From Apis mellifera (Eukaryota > Arthropoda > Insecta > Hymenoptera > Apidae): a stretch of DNA of 64,000 nucleotides. The translations under genes were made by a program, and so were the position numbers. The notes under the pieces were generated by a model. The model searched no databases and had not been told where the DNA came from. It was given only the letters and a program-made list of their open reading frames with translations. How positions within the stretch are numbered: position 1 is the first letter of the stretch; every line of letters starts with the position of its first letter. Where the stretch lies: positions 5,810,289 to 5,874,288 of the forward strand of contig NC_037640.1 in NCBI RefSeq assembly GCF_003254395.2, written 5' to 3'. Below, piece by piece: positions 13,936 through 23,900 of the stretch.

Positions 13936-16773
13936 GTGAGTACACAACGTAGAATTGAGAATCGTAACGTTTAATTAACCCCGAAGCCATCCGAATTGCC
14001 GCCGAGCGTGAAATAGTTCTAGAAGAGAATTCGAGGGAGAAGAAGTTTTTTTCTTCAACCTCTTGCTACCGCACTTTCGTAATTTTTAATCTCCATCCGT
14101 TTAATCCACCGCCTGCTATCCCTCGAAACGAGCTCAAAGAATCCTCTCTCCTTCTCTCTCTCTCTCTTTGACTATCCATTCCCAACCATCGGGTTAAATA
14201 TCGAGCCTCCACGAGCCGCGATATTAATCCAATCCCTTTTGACCAAGGTTGAACAAAAGGAGGCTCGTCTTTGACACGGAAACCGCGAGAACTCCGTTTG
14301 CCCCAAGAATGATTAATATATCGAAAGGAGAGAAAGAGAGAGAGAGCAGTTTTAATTTCGATCCTCGATCGTTCCCAAGTTATCCCCTTTCGGGATTAAT
14401 CACGCGAAAAGTTTTCTAATTCGGTTCGAATGCACAGGCGGCGCGGAGGGGGGTAATAGCGGGCCGATGTAATTTTCCTTCCCGGCAAACTCTTTTCCGA
14501 TACGCGGCTATTTGTTCCCCTCGTCTCCCCAATCGTCTCCCACAATAACGGAATTGATTTACTTAGGAATTTTCGGTGAACGGTGAAATTTGACTTTCGA
14601 GACGTTTATTTTATCCGATATTCCGTGTTATTTCGCGGTTAATATTAATTACGATGTTATTCGATATGATTAATTTTCTAACTGTAGTATAATATCGTTT
14701 TGTAGCGAGAAAATTTTGAAATGAATGAAATAACGTGATGTAAAATAAATCGAGAAATGTTAATTCTTCGTGTCTAATTCTAATTTCTAAATCTAATTCT
14801 CGAAAGGTTAATCTACAAAATCTTTGTTCGATTGGCTTACAAAGAGGAAGATTTCTAGAAAAGGGGAAGCTCGTATTTTGTTAATTTATAACTGATCAAT
14901 TTTACAAATTATAATTTTTATCCCATCATCCGATTTTCCCTCCAAAATTAAATAATACTCGCTCTTACTGAACATCCTCACAATTCTCAGCTCTTATCCC
15001 TTCTTTCAAAAATATTAGACATGAAGAAACGAGGGCCTTCTCTTTGATCGAGGAAATAAAATTCGCTTTAACTTTAAATATTATATTCGAAAGTAATATA
15101 GCAGGAGTAAAATAAATCTTTGGTTAATTTCATCGAGGATAGTTCCCCGCGAAATGGCAGGGAGAGGAGGAGCAGAAATGGCGAACAAGCAGCATCTGTG
15201 CAACGTGGCAAATCCTCCGGCAAGAAAACTGGCTTAATCCTCTTACGTCCACCGCTCTGTCGCGGAAAAATGGCTGACCTTAAACCCGACAGAAACACGA
15301 GGCGGTTCCTCAACGAAAGGAAATCACACTTATTCGCCATGAAAAACTCTCTGTCTGGCTATCATCGTTAAGAAGATTTTTCGAATGGAAACGAAATTGA
15401 ACTTGGTTCGTTCCCGATCTCCTGATACGATGAATCGAATTCTGATGATGAATCGAAAATGGAAGCCTTTATCGCTTTCTTACCGCTCTTTCGAACCTCG
15501 TCGAAGCAGCAAATTAAGGGATATTGAAATTTTGGATTGGAAGACGAATTATTTGTTAGAGAAATTGAGAATCTTGTTGTGTGGGAATTTCCTAGAATTT
15601 TTAGAAGACTATAATCAACCAATAAATTGTTTAACGAGTTGATAAGCACCGATGGAACACGAGTTGGTAGCAGATGGAATGTTAATTGGTCAACTAAATA
15701 ATTAAGAAACATGGATCTCCAGATTGGATTTAATTGACGACAGTCTGAGACTTCATTCACATTGTGATATTTTTCCACTATGCATATTTATGAAGTCTAT
15801 CTCATAGAGAAGATAAAAAAAAAGATCTTATTTAATTTCATTGAGAAATCCATTAGCAAAATACCTAATCTTCTCTTTTTTTTCTTTCTCATTCATTTTT
15901 TCAACATTTCAGAACCTCATCTCATATAAACTACAAAATTGCAAAAGGAAAAATCTTTCTAATTTGTCACTCCATCAAATTTGCCAATAAATCAATTGAA
16001 CTCGAGAAACGCGATACCAAGATCTTCGATCTCAAAGATTTAACTATTTCGAAAGTATCGAGCAATCGCAAAAAATAACTCGAAAATAAGAAGAAAAGAA
16101 AAACGAAATCCAATCAGAATTCCAATCCCATATGGAATATTTGAACCAAAGGACACTGTTCGAATTGGATCACCAATGGTCCTAAGATACGTTAAGATAC
16201 GACAAGAAACTTCAACATTTCGAACACTCTGCTATTTACGCGATTACTACCCTTTCCCTCGATTCGAAACTCGCCATCGAAAATTCGTTCGACGATCTCG
16301 CGTGCAGGTTATCAAGTAATGGCTCTACATGACTACTCTTATAATTAAGGGATGGCTGATAGGAACACGGGGACAGGTAAGAAAATAATTGCCATCAGCT
16401 CCGTCGATCCTTCCAAGGAGCGCCTATTTAAGGGAGGATCCTCCTCGCGGTGCTTCTTCCAGGGAGAGGGATGAACGTCACAAAGGCGGCCGATGCGATG
16501 CGTTCGACGAAGGGATGAGGGATGGGAGGGGTAAATTAGTACGAGACACCCTGAAGATGCAGGCATCGTTCCTCCCCCCGGGCCGAGACGTAATTTCGAC
16601 GTGACGCTCGTTAATTACACCCTCGACAAGCGCGAAACACGGACCTGCAATTTTCCGCTCTCCTATCCTCGCGGCTACCTCGGGCTTGTGCCTCTGAATT
16701 TCTGCCACTTGCACTTCGTTACGCCCGCTCCTTGTTCCCGTGCACGAGTCGAGGAAGGGGTTGGGAGAGGGTT
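13936..16773. other. noncoding DNA
   Basis: Intron-like sequence with CT and GA tracts (about 14,150-14,170 and 14,330-14,346) and CpG-rich patches. A GACAG/GTAAGA donor-like site at 16,377 follows a short ATG frame at 16,352 (MADRNTGT). The surrounding exon has no acceptor and stops in all frames, so it was not called. Confidence 0.5.
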
Positions 16774-17530
16774 GGGCTGGGGCGAGCAATGTCGACAATG
16801 AGAATTCTGAAGATATTCTTTGGAATTGGAAATATTTTCTCGGTTGTTCAGAATTCGGTTGCATTGTATCTTAGGACAGGATGCCTTTGGTGTAGTTTAA
16901 TTTCATCCCTTATCGAATTCGTTTTCTTAAAGGAGGATTTGGAATTTTTAAAATAATCAAGCATCGCGAATCCTTTCTTTACGATTATCGTTGATTTGAT
17001 AGGAATAATTAGTCGATGGATTGGGTTAAGGTGAGCAATGTCGCCTTTTGACAATGAGAATTCTGAAGGTATTCTTTGAAATTGGAAACATTTTCTCGGT
17101 TGTTCAGAATTCGGTTGCATTGTATCTTAGGGCAGGATGCCTTTGGTGTAGTTTAATTTCATCCCTTATCGAATAATTCGTTTTCTTAAAGGAGGATTTG
17201 GATTCGGCGGATTGTTGGTAAAAGGAAGAATTTTTAAAATAATTAAGTGTCGCGAACCCTTTCTTTACGATTATCGTTGATTTGATAGGAATAATTACTC
17301 GATGGGTTGGATTGGGGCGAGCAATGTCGACAATGAGAATTCTGAAGGTATTCTTTGGAATTGGAAACATTTTCTCGGTTGTTCAGAATTCGGTTGCATT
17401 GTATTTAGGGCAAGATGCTTTGGTGTAGTTTAATTTCATCCCTTATCGAATAATTCGTTTTCTTAAAGGAGGATTTGAGGATTTTTTTTTTTTTTTTTCT
17501 TTACGATTATCGTTGATCTAAGAAGTAATT
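16774..17530. repeat. three-copy diverged tandem repeat, unit about 250-285 bp
   Basis: The motif GAGCAATGTCG recurs at 16,784, 17,033 and 17,319. Each time a long similar block follows (ATTCTGAAG, TTCTCGGTTGTTCAGAATTC, AAAGGAGGATTTGG). Copies one and two are 249 and 286 bp. Copy two carries about 36 extra bases near 17,211-17,240. Copy three is interrupted by a poly-T run near 17,483 and ends near 17,515. The match is high but imperfect, so it is older than the 81-bp duplication. The repeated minus-strand frames across it are a consequence of the repeat and are not taken as genes. Confidence 0.93.
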
Positions 17531-20240
17531 ATTCGATTTGAACGTTTTAAAGATATCGTATAGTAGAAAGAAGTAAGAAAAGAAATTAATCGAATGATGC
17601 GCAATCTTGTTTATTCTACTATTTTTCTGCTTATCGCATTTTTCACGAGAAATCAGAAACGAAGAGCTCCTCTACTTTTATATTTTTCTTCGAAATAATA
17701 AGCTAGTTGAGAATCATCGGGCACCCTCATGAATACCAATCGCGTAGAAAATAAACATCCGCGTTGTTATAAACAACAATAGATTTACCTCCCTCTCTTG
17801 GAATAATGATCCGGAAGCATCCACCTTGTTCCTTACAAAATTATTATTATCTCGAAGCTGATTTCACGCTTTCCCACATTTTTCCCACATTTATACAAAC
17901 TTCGTAAAAACGTCGAACGCACTTCCTTCCTTCTCGAAACTTTTCCCCCCCTCCACATTCCCGAAAAACATTCCAATCATGAGCAGAATTTCATCCCTTA
18001 CCATTCCCTCTCGAAACCCCACGAATATTCCAGTAAAACTTCCACTTTACAACCCTTGACTTTCCCCTGACTCGGCAAACAATCCCCCCTCCTTCCCTCA
18101 TTCCGACCTATGCACTTCCTCTTTCACCCCCACAGAAAGAAAATATGAATCTACACACCCCGCGAAGGGAATTGAAAATCATTCGCGAATCATTCCTGAA
18201 TAATCGTTTCAAAGCCAAAGGAAAAAGATCGGAAATCGGAGAAGGATTTTCACGAACTGCTGCGGATTTTTTTCCCCACCCTCTCCCCCCTAGGCGCCGA
18301 TGACATTGGGGTGGTGAAAATTCATGAAGGTGGGAGGGGATGGAAGGATTCTTCTCGAGGAGAATCGCGTGATTGAATTAGAATCGAAAGCGTGTGCGCG
18401 GGGTAAGGATGGGAGGGAGACAAACCTGTGGGAAATGCGGGAAAAGTGCTCGTCGAGGGTCTCGAGTGACGGGACGGATTAATAACGGAGGATGTTTTAA
18501 TAATCTCGACGGACGCGGGTATATCGGGATGGGAGAACCGCAGCAGCAATCTAATCTGCGGATTGGATAAATTCCAGCACACCTGCACACGCGCCTGTTT
18601 AGTTGAAAAATTCAATCGGACGAGGATCCATTCGATGATCATCGTTCCACGTTTGGTCAAGAAAGAAGGAAGAAGGAAAATTTGAAAGGTGATAATTCGA
18701 AGAGGATTTACGAGCAAGTGAGAGAATTTTAAAATTTTCTTTTAAGTATTTATATTTCGTTCGATTTGTGAAAAAATTAATATAAGAAAAGGTAATTTTT
18801 TTTAATAAAAGTAGAATTCATTTTTCAGTGTCACAAGATTTTTTCATTAGCCTCATCGGTCACAAAATGAAAAATATATTTTATTATATAAGGAAAAAGG
18901 ATGGAAAGTAATTTAAAAATTTGGAATATCCGCAAAATTATTTATGGAAATAATTAATATTCCTCTTTGATTATTACGCGACGTAAAGAAACGAAAAAAA
19001 AAAAAACAATATAATTTTTGAAATTTTTCTCTTGTTGAATGAAATGGATCGGAAATTAGAACGAAGATAATTAGACCATGATTCGATTTCAGATTAATCC
19101 TATTCCCATTTCGAAGACTTGTCTTAACTATTCTACAATTAGCCTCTGTTCGATAAGCCTAACATCGATATCAACCGGATCTAGATTAGTTCGATTCCGA
19201 TATGAATCTAGAACCACTTTATTCCAATTTAATATAATTAGAAATCGAATAGTGACTTAAATACAGCACAACCAAGTAATTCCAATTAACGTTTAAACCT
19301 CTTAACGATAAATACAGAAATTATATTCAGAACCCGAATAACGTTCGAACTACTCGATACTCATAATAGCCCGAAAATGAATAAGGCCGAATCTCAATGG
19401 ACTGTATCTATCGTATCCATTTCCAATTCCCAAAAACGGTTCATGCGAACGGGGAGATATGTAACCGAAAAGGAAATGTAAAAGCAGACACGCATACAAA
19501 CGGTGCAAATTAATCCTCGATTAAAAGGAGCCGCCTTTACGCGCCGGCTAATTAAATCCGGGAAATTAGCTCTGTCTTGAAGGGAGATGGAACGTCAACT
19601 GCAGGAAACGCATAATGGCACGGCTGTTTCCGCAACGTCACAAAGCAACAACAAACAGAGAAAGAGAGAGAGAGAGAGAGAAAGAGAGAATCAGAACCAT
19701 AAACGAGGAAGAGCGAGATTTAAATCTCTTCCGGTCCGAAGTCTGGTCCAGCAATTCTCCTCTTTCTCTCCTTTCCCTCTTCTCTACAGTGGATAATTTT
19801 CCATGGCGAAAAATAATTCGTAGGGAACGTTTTAATATGAATTTCACGGTTTTAAAACCGAAGAGAGACTCATTGGTAACTGGAATCATGAAGCGCTAAT
19901 AATAGCGACGGTTCCAGATTCTTGAAATTATTTTCGACTGTTTTCGCGCCACTTTCCAGACATTTGAAGGGAATGGAAAGGGTATTTCATTGATAAAAAG
20001 GAATCAACGGAACCGCGACGAAAGCCTTTTACTCTATGGATTTCCATTATGCCAGTCCCGAAGGGGCTTGGGATTATGAATAATTTGGAAGTATTTGCTT
20101 TTCCGCCTCCGCTTTAGAATTAATAAGAAGTAATTCGAAAGCAGCGCGCCAGACGAGTGGACTTTATTACTGAGCAACGGATTGCGAACGGATGGTTTAT
20201 TTCTCATGGAAGTACGAAATCTTTTCAAGATACCGATATG
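17531..20240. other. noncoding DNA
   Basis: Intron- or intergenic-like sequence. Pyrimidine-rich stretches lie at about 17,930-18,130 and a GA tract at 19,660-19,690. No supported exon was found. Confidence 0.5.
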
Positions 20241-20529
20241 AATTTTATACCCCTAAAGATTGAATGGTAAGGTCTCTTTTTTAAATGAGAATCTAAGAAC
20301 TGATCTTTGGAGAGATATTTGAATTCACTGAGTAGATAGGATTCATTCCTTGAACGATTTTCTTTGAAAATTGAAGAATGGAGATAAAATGTTTAAGGAA
20401 TTTTGGAAAAAATAAAATCACATTCTTCACAATTATATAATAATATATATATTGATGATCTACATTCCAAACACAGAAATATTTGATAATTTTGAATGAA
20501 CATCTTGAACATTTTTTAAATATATTGTA

Positions 20530-20643
20530 TTATAAATCAAGATATTTTAAAAAAGAAGTTAGAAATCTGTGTTCAGATTGTAAAATCTTCACATTTAAAA
20601 GAAAAGATTCATTGTCTAAGGTAATATTAATAGAATTTAGTTT
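20530..20643 (-). CDS. candidate last coding exon, minus strand, unidentified
   Basis: On the minus strand an acceptor with a T-rich tract and a TTAAC branch-like motif (ending TTATTAG, AG at 20,645-20,644) opens 37 codons plus TAA. The reading begins KLNSINITLDNESF and ends FLTSFLKYLDL. The other two frames stop within five codons, so the exon needs a phase-0 partner. The donor at 20,829 provides one, 186 nt upstream. The encoded tail is mixed polar and leucine-rich and looks helical. The AT-rich context makes chance open frames more likely, so this stays a candidate. Confidence 0.35.
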   Translation of the reverse strand, partial: KLNSINITLDNESFLLNVKILQSEHRFLTSFLKYLDL

Positions 20644-20829
20644 CTAATAAGTTAATATGATAAAAAAATACATAAAAACATAAAATATAATATTGGTATT
20701 AAGATATAATATATACACTTATGCGTACAATATCTATAATAATCCATAATATTGAAGAAAAAGACAAAAGAAAGAAAAAGAAAATACAAAGAGTAAAATA
20801 AATTATAGAAAAATAATTAAAAGACTTAC

Positions 20830-20873
20830 CATAAGATGATAGATGACTGCTTTATTTTCTTGATACACTGACT
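20830..20873 (-). CDS. candidate penultimate coding exon, minus strand
   Basis: A strong minus-strand donor, ATG/GTAAGT, has its GT at 20,829-20,828. The phase-0 frame upstream reads SVYQENKAVIYHLM and joins in frame to the exon at 20,643. The best acceptor is CATATTAG just before AGTCAGTG, giving a 44-nt exon entered after one codon base. The frame stays open for more than 50 codons further upstream, so the exon could be longer. The acceptor lies in a sequence repeated twice more upstream. No product is recognised. Confidence 0.3.
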
Positions 20874-21081
20874 CTAATATGTGAAAATGAATATTAAAAT
20901 AAATAAATACAAAACTATTGATATTGACTATTGAAATTATTATAGAGAAACAAACACTGACTCTAATTTCGCGAATGATTATTATAATTAAAATAAATAT
21001 GCACTTTTATGCACTAAAATATATTGAAAATACTATTGCGCAACAAACACTGACTCTAATGACCACATTGCGCTTGGTCAT
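20866..21081. repeat. diverged three-copy tandem repeat carrying acceptor-like motifs
   Basis: CACTGACTCTAAT occurs at 20,866, 20,955 and 21,048, spaced 89 and 93 bp. The DNA between copies is AT-rich and loosely similar. On the minus strand each copy reads ATTAG/AGTCAGTGT, so an acceptor-like sequence and the start of its exon have been duplicated. The third copy also contains a 24-codon minus-strand ORF (21,081 to 21,007) starting MTKRNVVIRVSV with a hydrophobic second half. Confidence 0.75.
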
Positions 21082-21422
21082 AATAAAAAATAATATTCTG
21101 AAAATGAAGTTGCATTAATACAAGAAGAGAAAGATAATTAGAAAAAGAAATATTTATTTTCCTGTTTATGTTTTATTTTCTATCGCGTATTCACTATTTT
21201 TTTAATAGTTATTAAATAATTATTATTTCGCGAATAACAAATTAAATAAAAAGTATGGTTAACTTTTCATCGTTGTCGAATATTTCGAAATTATTGAATT
21301 ATATATAAATTACGTATTGAATTATGTATTAATTGTATATTGAATATCGAATATTATTGAAAAAATATACGATTCAACCGCATATATACGTTTATATGAT
21401 CTTAAAATAAATTATACATTAC

Positions 21423-21479
21423 CAAATCTTCTTGAAAAATTGATACGTTGACTGTTACGTAATCAAAATGGCGTATCAT
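21423..21479 (-). CDS. possible first coding exon, minus strand
   Basis: A minus-strand ATG at 21,479 opens MIRHFDYVTVNVSIFQEDL and reaches a donor TTG/GTAATG (intron from 21,422) in phase 0. It could be the start of the minus-strand gene that ends at 20,530. However, the best acceptor downstream (ATTTTCAG near 21,110) leads in phase 0 to a stop after 13 codons, so no clean three-exon model was found. It is either a short separate gene or chance. Confidence 0.2.
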
Positions 21480-21484
21480 GGTGT

Positions 21485-22389
21485 TTTATATTCTCATTAT
21501 ACTGCATCCTGCAATCGACCAATAATAATCTGAAAAAAGATTAATAAATTTGAAGAAATAGAACTTGCAATGCATAAAATTAAAGAAAAAGTACATATAT
21601 TAAACAGTAATTGAATTCAAATTCAGTTTTAAAGATTGATATAAGATATTTATAATCCTAATAGGTTACAGGTACGATCGGAAGAAAAATATATTCGAGA
21701 AATTAGTTAATTTTGTTATTAGAAACATGCAATGGATTGTTAAACAAGAAAAGCTAACAATATTCTATAAAAATCAGTTGAATAAAATTATAAATACATA
21801 CTGCGTAGTTAATATTATCCAGGACAAATCAACAACACGTCACACCACAAAGATTTTCGACAGAACTATGATGCTACGCATTACAGGATTGGCTAAGGAC
21901 TTTCTAATTGGCTGAAACGACATTTCCCCTTCCACTAAAAATTACGCGCCAAATCGAAGATAATCTTTCCTAGAACTGATGAAGTAAGAAATATTATGAT
22001 TAGATGGCTATAAGAAATGTTTTGACTTTTGTTTTGCAGAATGTATACATAGGTACCAATAACATATTTCCTGGAAGTCATTTTCGGAAATATTTTCGTA
22101 AATATACAAATGTATTATTTATAATTCAATCGTATGACGAAGTAAAATTTTATATTGTAGATACAATAATCATAGTGCAGTTTCAACATCAATCGTAGCA
22201 ATTTTATAGTGATTAATATCGTAAAGAAATTAAAAATATTCTCTAAATTCTATTATTAAAAAATTATTATTAAAATATCTATTTCATATTTCCTTTATAA
22301 TAGAAAATAAAAAAATTTTAAATTTAATTTTTGAATTTATATGTAGTAGAGCTCTATGTTATCGACTCTTCCTAGTTTAATACAGAATA
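21485..22389. other. AT-rich spacer between minus- and plus-strand candidates
   Basis: The spacer lies between the divergent candidates at 21,479 (minus) and 22,472 (plus). It contains a 62-codon plus-strand ORF at 21,727-21,915, starting MQWIVKQEKLTIFYK, with no recognised similarity or supporting splice site. It also has ATTGG boxes near 21,888 and 21,908 that could belong to a promoter. Nothing firmer can be said. Confidence 0.35.
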
Positions 22390-22407
22390 TGGTCACAAGG
22401 TGGCGAC
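22390..22407 (+). promoter_or_regulatory. promoter-proximal TGGTCACA / AGGTGGCG element
   Basis: TGGTCACAAGGTGGCGAC lies 65-82 nt upstream of the start codon at 22,472. TGGTCACA is close to Drosophila core-promoter motif 1, a TATA-less housekeeping promoter element bound by M1BP. AGGTGGCG resembles the core of the insect CTCF site. The first reading fits a small broadly expressed gene starting just downstream. Both are sequence resemblances only. Confidence 0.3.
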
Positions 22408-22471
22408 AACGAACAAACTGAGAAGCGCGCGCAAATAATTTTCGAATAGTTTTGCAATATTGTTCGACGCC

Positions 22472-22609
22472 ATGCGTGCACCAAAGAAACATGTTTCGTT
22501 TTCTGTGGAAAAAACAGTGCAAGATGTAATTAGAAACATTAGACTACGTAACATTAGGATGAGAATAATCCTGAACCAAGAGTGGGAGCAATTGGACTGG
22601 GAAATTTGG
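22472..22609 (+). CDS. small membrane protein, exon 1 (hypothetical)
   Basis: An ATG at 22,472 opens 46 codons ending in phase 0 at a donor, TGG/GTATGT (22,610). The protein starts MRAPKKHVSFSVEKTV and continues with a basic, helix-prone stretch (IRNIRLRNIRMR, about residues 20-31), then an acidic, Trp-rich end (WEQLDWEIW). KHVSF at residues 6-10 matches the RVxF type of docking motif for protein phosphatase 1. The motif is short and can occur by chance. Unspliced, the frame would stop after 55 codons; spliced, it continues into a membrane segment. I do not recognise a family. Confidence 0.5.
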
Positions 22610-22654
22610 GTATGTCACTATAAAAATATTACTTTCTAAATTTGTCATATACAG

Positions 22655-22771
22655 TTATCTTTTCTAACAAGACGTCTCTTGCCTAGAATGTTATACGTTA
22701 TTTTATTTTGTCTATTTGCTTGCTCGTTCTTCGTATTTTTCTTTTATAATGATATAACTGAGCTTAATTAA
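22655..22771 (+). CDS. small membrane protein, exon 2 (hypothetical)
   Basis: After a 45-nt intron (22,610-22,654, ending CATATACAG) the phase-0 frame runs 38 codons to TAA at 22,769-22,771. It starts LSFLTRRLLPRM and continues as an almost uninterrupted hydrophobic run of about 20 residues (LYVILFCLFACSFFVFFFY), then a short polar tail, NDITELN. With exon 1 this makes an 84-residue protein. Basic residues just before the membrane segment suggest a cytoplasmic N-terminus and a type II or tail-anchored topology. The intron is short even for insects. An alternative acceptor at 22,671 would stop after four codons and lose the membrane segment. Confidence 0.45.
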   Translation, partial: LSFLTRRLLPRMLYVILFCLFACSFFVFFFYNDITELN

Positions 22772-23355
22772 CAAATATTTTAACTAATTCATCAACAATT
22801 GCTATTATATTAAAATTGTGTATTTTCATTCGTTAATGAATTCCATTGCCTGAGAAAATCGTTAATCATTCGTTTATTTAGAAGGTTTAGAACGATATAA
22901 GGGAAATGTTAGTTGATTATTATCTTATAAAAAATACTTTCTAAATCATCATTCTTTTTATCGTGATTCTTACTAGATTTGAATCACAACCTGAAATCGA
23001 TTAAATGTTAAGCACTAGATGGCGTAAGATAGCAAGACATGTGTCGCCACCACCTACAAACAAAATCCCAAAATAGTTCTTTACGAGGAGCGCTGCTATT
23101 GGTCCTTCATTGATAAAACAGTTTCCTAACTTTGCATCAAATACATTGTTTCGATTTTGAACAAAAACTTTAAATACATATATGCAATTAATATTACATA
23201 TAATTTTAATTTAATAAAATAATTCAATATAATATTTGAACTCATGTCTCTAATATTTTTTGTTGCGAAGAAAACAAAATCATATTTTTCCAAATTAATA
23301 ATTCAACATTTCAGATATTTTATATACATATATATCATTCATTTGTTTATAATAT
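22772..23355. other. AT-rich spacer with GGTGGCG-type motifs
   Basis: It follows the small plus-strand gene. It holds AGATGGCG at 23,017-23,024 and, on the minus strand, GGTGGCG at 23,051-23,045, with an ATTGG box at 23,098. AATAAAATAA near 23,213 could serve as a plus-strand poly(A) signal. No coding exon was seen. Confidence 0.4.
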
Positions 23356-23445
23356 TTATGCAAAATTAATAAGATTCTTGATTATATTTTCAAACAATTC
23401 CTTGCGTTCATGGACACCATCCTTATCAACAATAAAGGCACTTGT
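23356..23445 (-). CDS. candidate last coding exon, minus strand, unidentified
   Basis: On the minus strand a CAGTAG acceptor (AG at 23,447-23,446) opens 29 codons plus TAA in phase 0. The reading begins TSAFIVDKDGVHERKELF and ends IIKNLINFA. Charged and hydrophobic residues are balanced as in a soluble helical C-terminus, unlike the low-complexity frames elsewhere. A donor, AAT/GTAAGT, with its GT at 23,809, lies 364 nt upstream on the same strand and also leaves phase 0. It is preceded by a short open stretch reading GIESGDKRLKRN. The plus strand is open here too (MDTILINNKG), so strand is not certain. No family is recognised. Confidence 0.4.
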   Translation of the reverse strand, partial: TSAFIVDKDGVHERKELFENIIKNLINFA

Positions 23446-23900
23446 CTACTGTTTTCATTAATTAATTTTTTTTTAATTGCACAATTATATAACATAAAAT
23501 AATAAAAACAATATATAAAGTGTGTATAATTTGTTTATCAAAGTCGTATAATTTTATATACACGTACAATGCACATTATCGATAACCGCAAAGTAAACTG
23601 AGATATTTTTCATAATTTATGCGAGCCAATAAATTTTTATCGATCAGTATCATTATCTTGATGAGATTAATATCTTTATATAATACTTTTACATAACAAC
23701 CTATTGGTCGCATGATGCAATATCTGAATCAATTATTAATTACAGGTCGTAATAAAAAAACATTTACCGTATTAGAGTGCCCCTTTTACGTGAAATATTT
23801 TTAACTTACATTTCTCTTTAATCGTTTATCTCCACTCTCAATCCCAACTCAAACATTTCCATCAAAAAAATTCTTTCAAATTTCAAATATGTTGAACCAT

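Larger units (their letters stand above)
20241..23900. other. AT-rich, CpG-poor island with coding signals on both strands
   Basis: From about 20,240 to 23,900 the sequence is visibly richer in A and T and poorer in CpG than either flank. Nearly all the splice-framed reading frames that look like ordinary protein lie here, on both strands. In honeybee, genes are known to sit preferentially in AT-rich DNA, which fits. The edges are judged by eye and are uncertain by a few hundred bases. It may be a small gene cluster nested in, or lying beside, the large plus-strand gene. Confidence 0.55.

Noticed and set aside
16352..16376. ATG frame MADRNTGT followed by GTAAGA
   Set aside because: Eight codons with no promoter signal, no acceptor upstream and no partner in phase.
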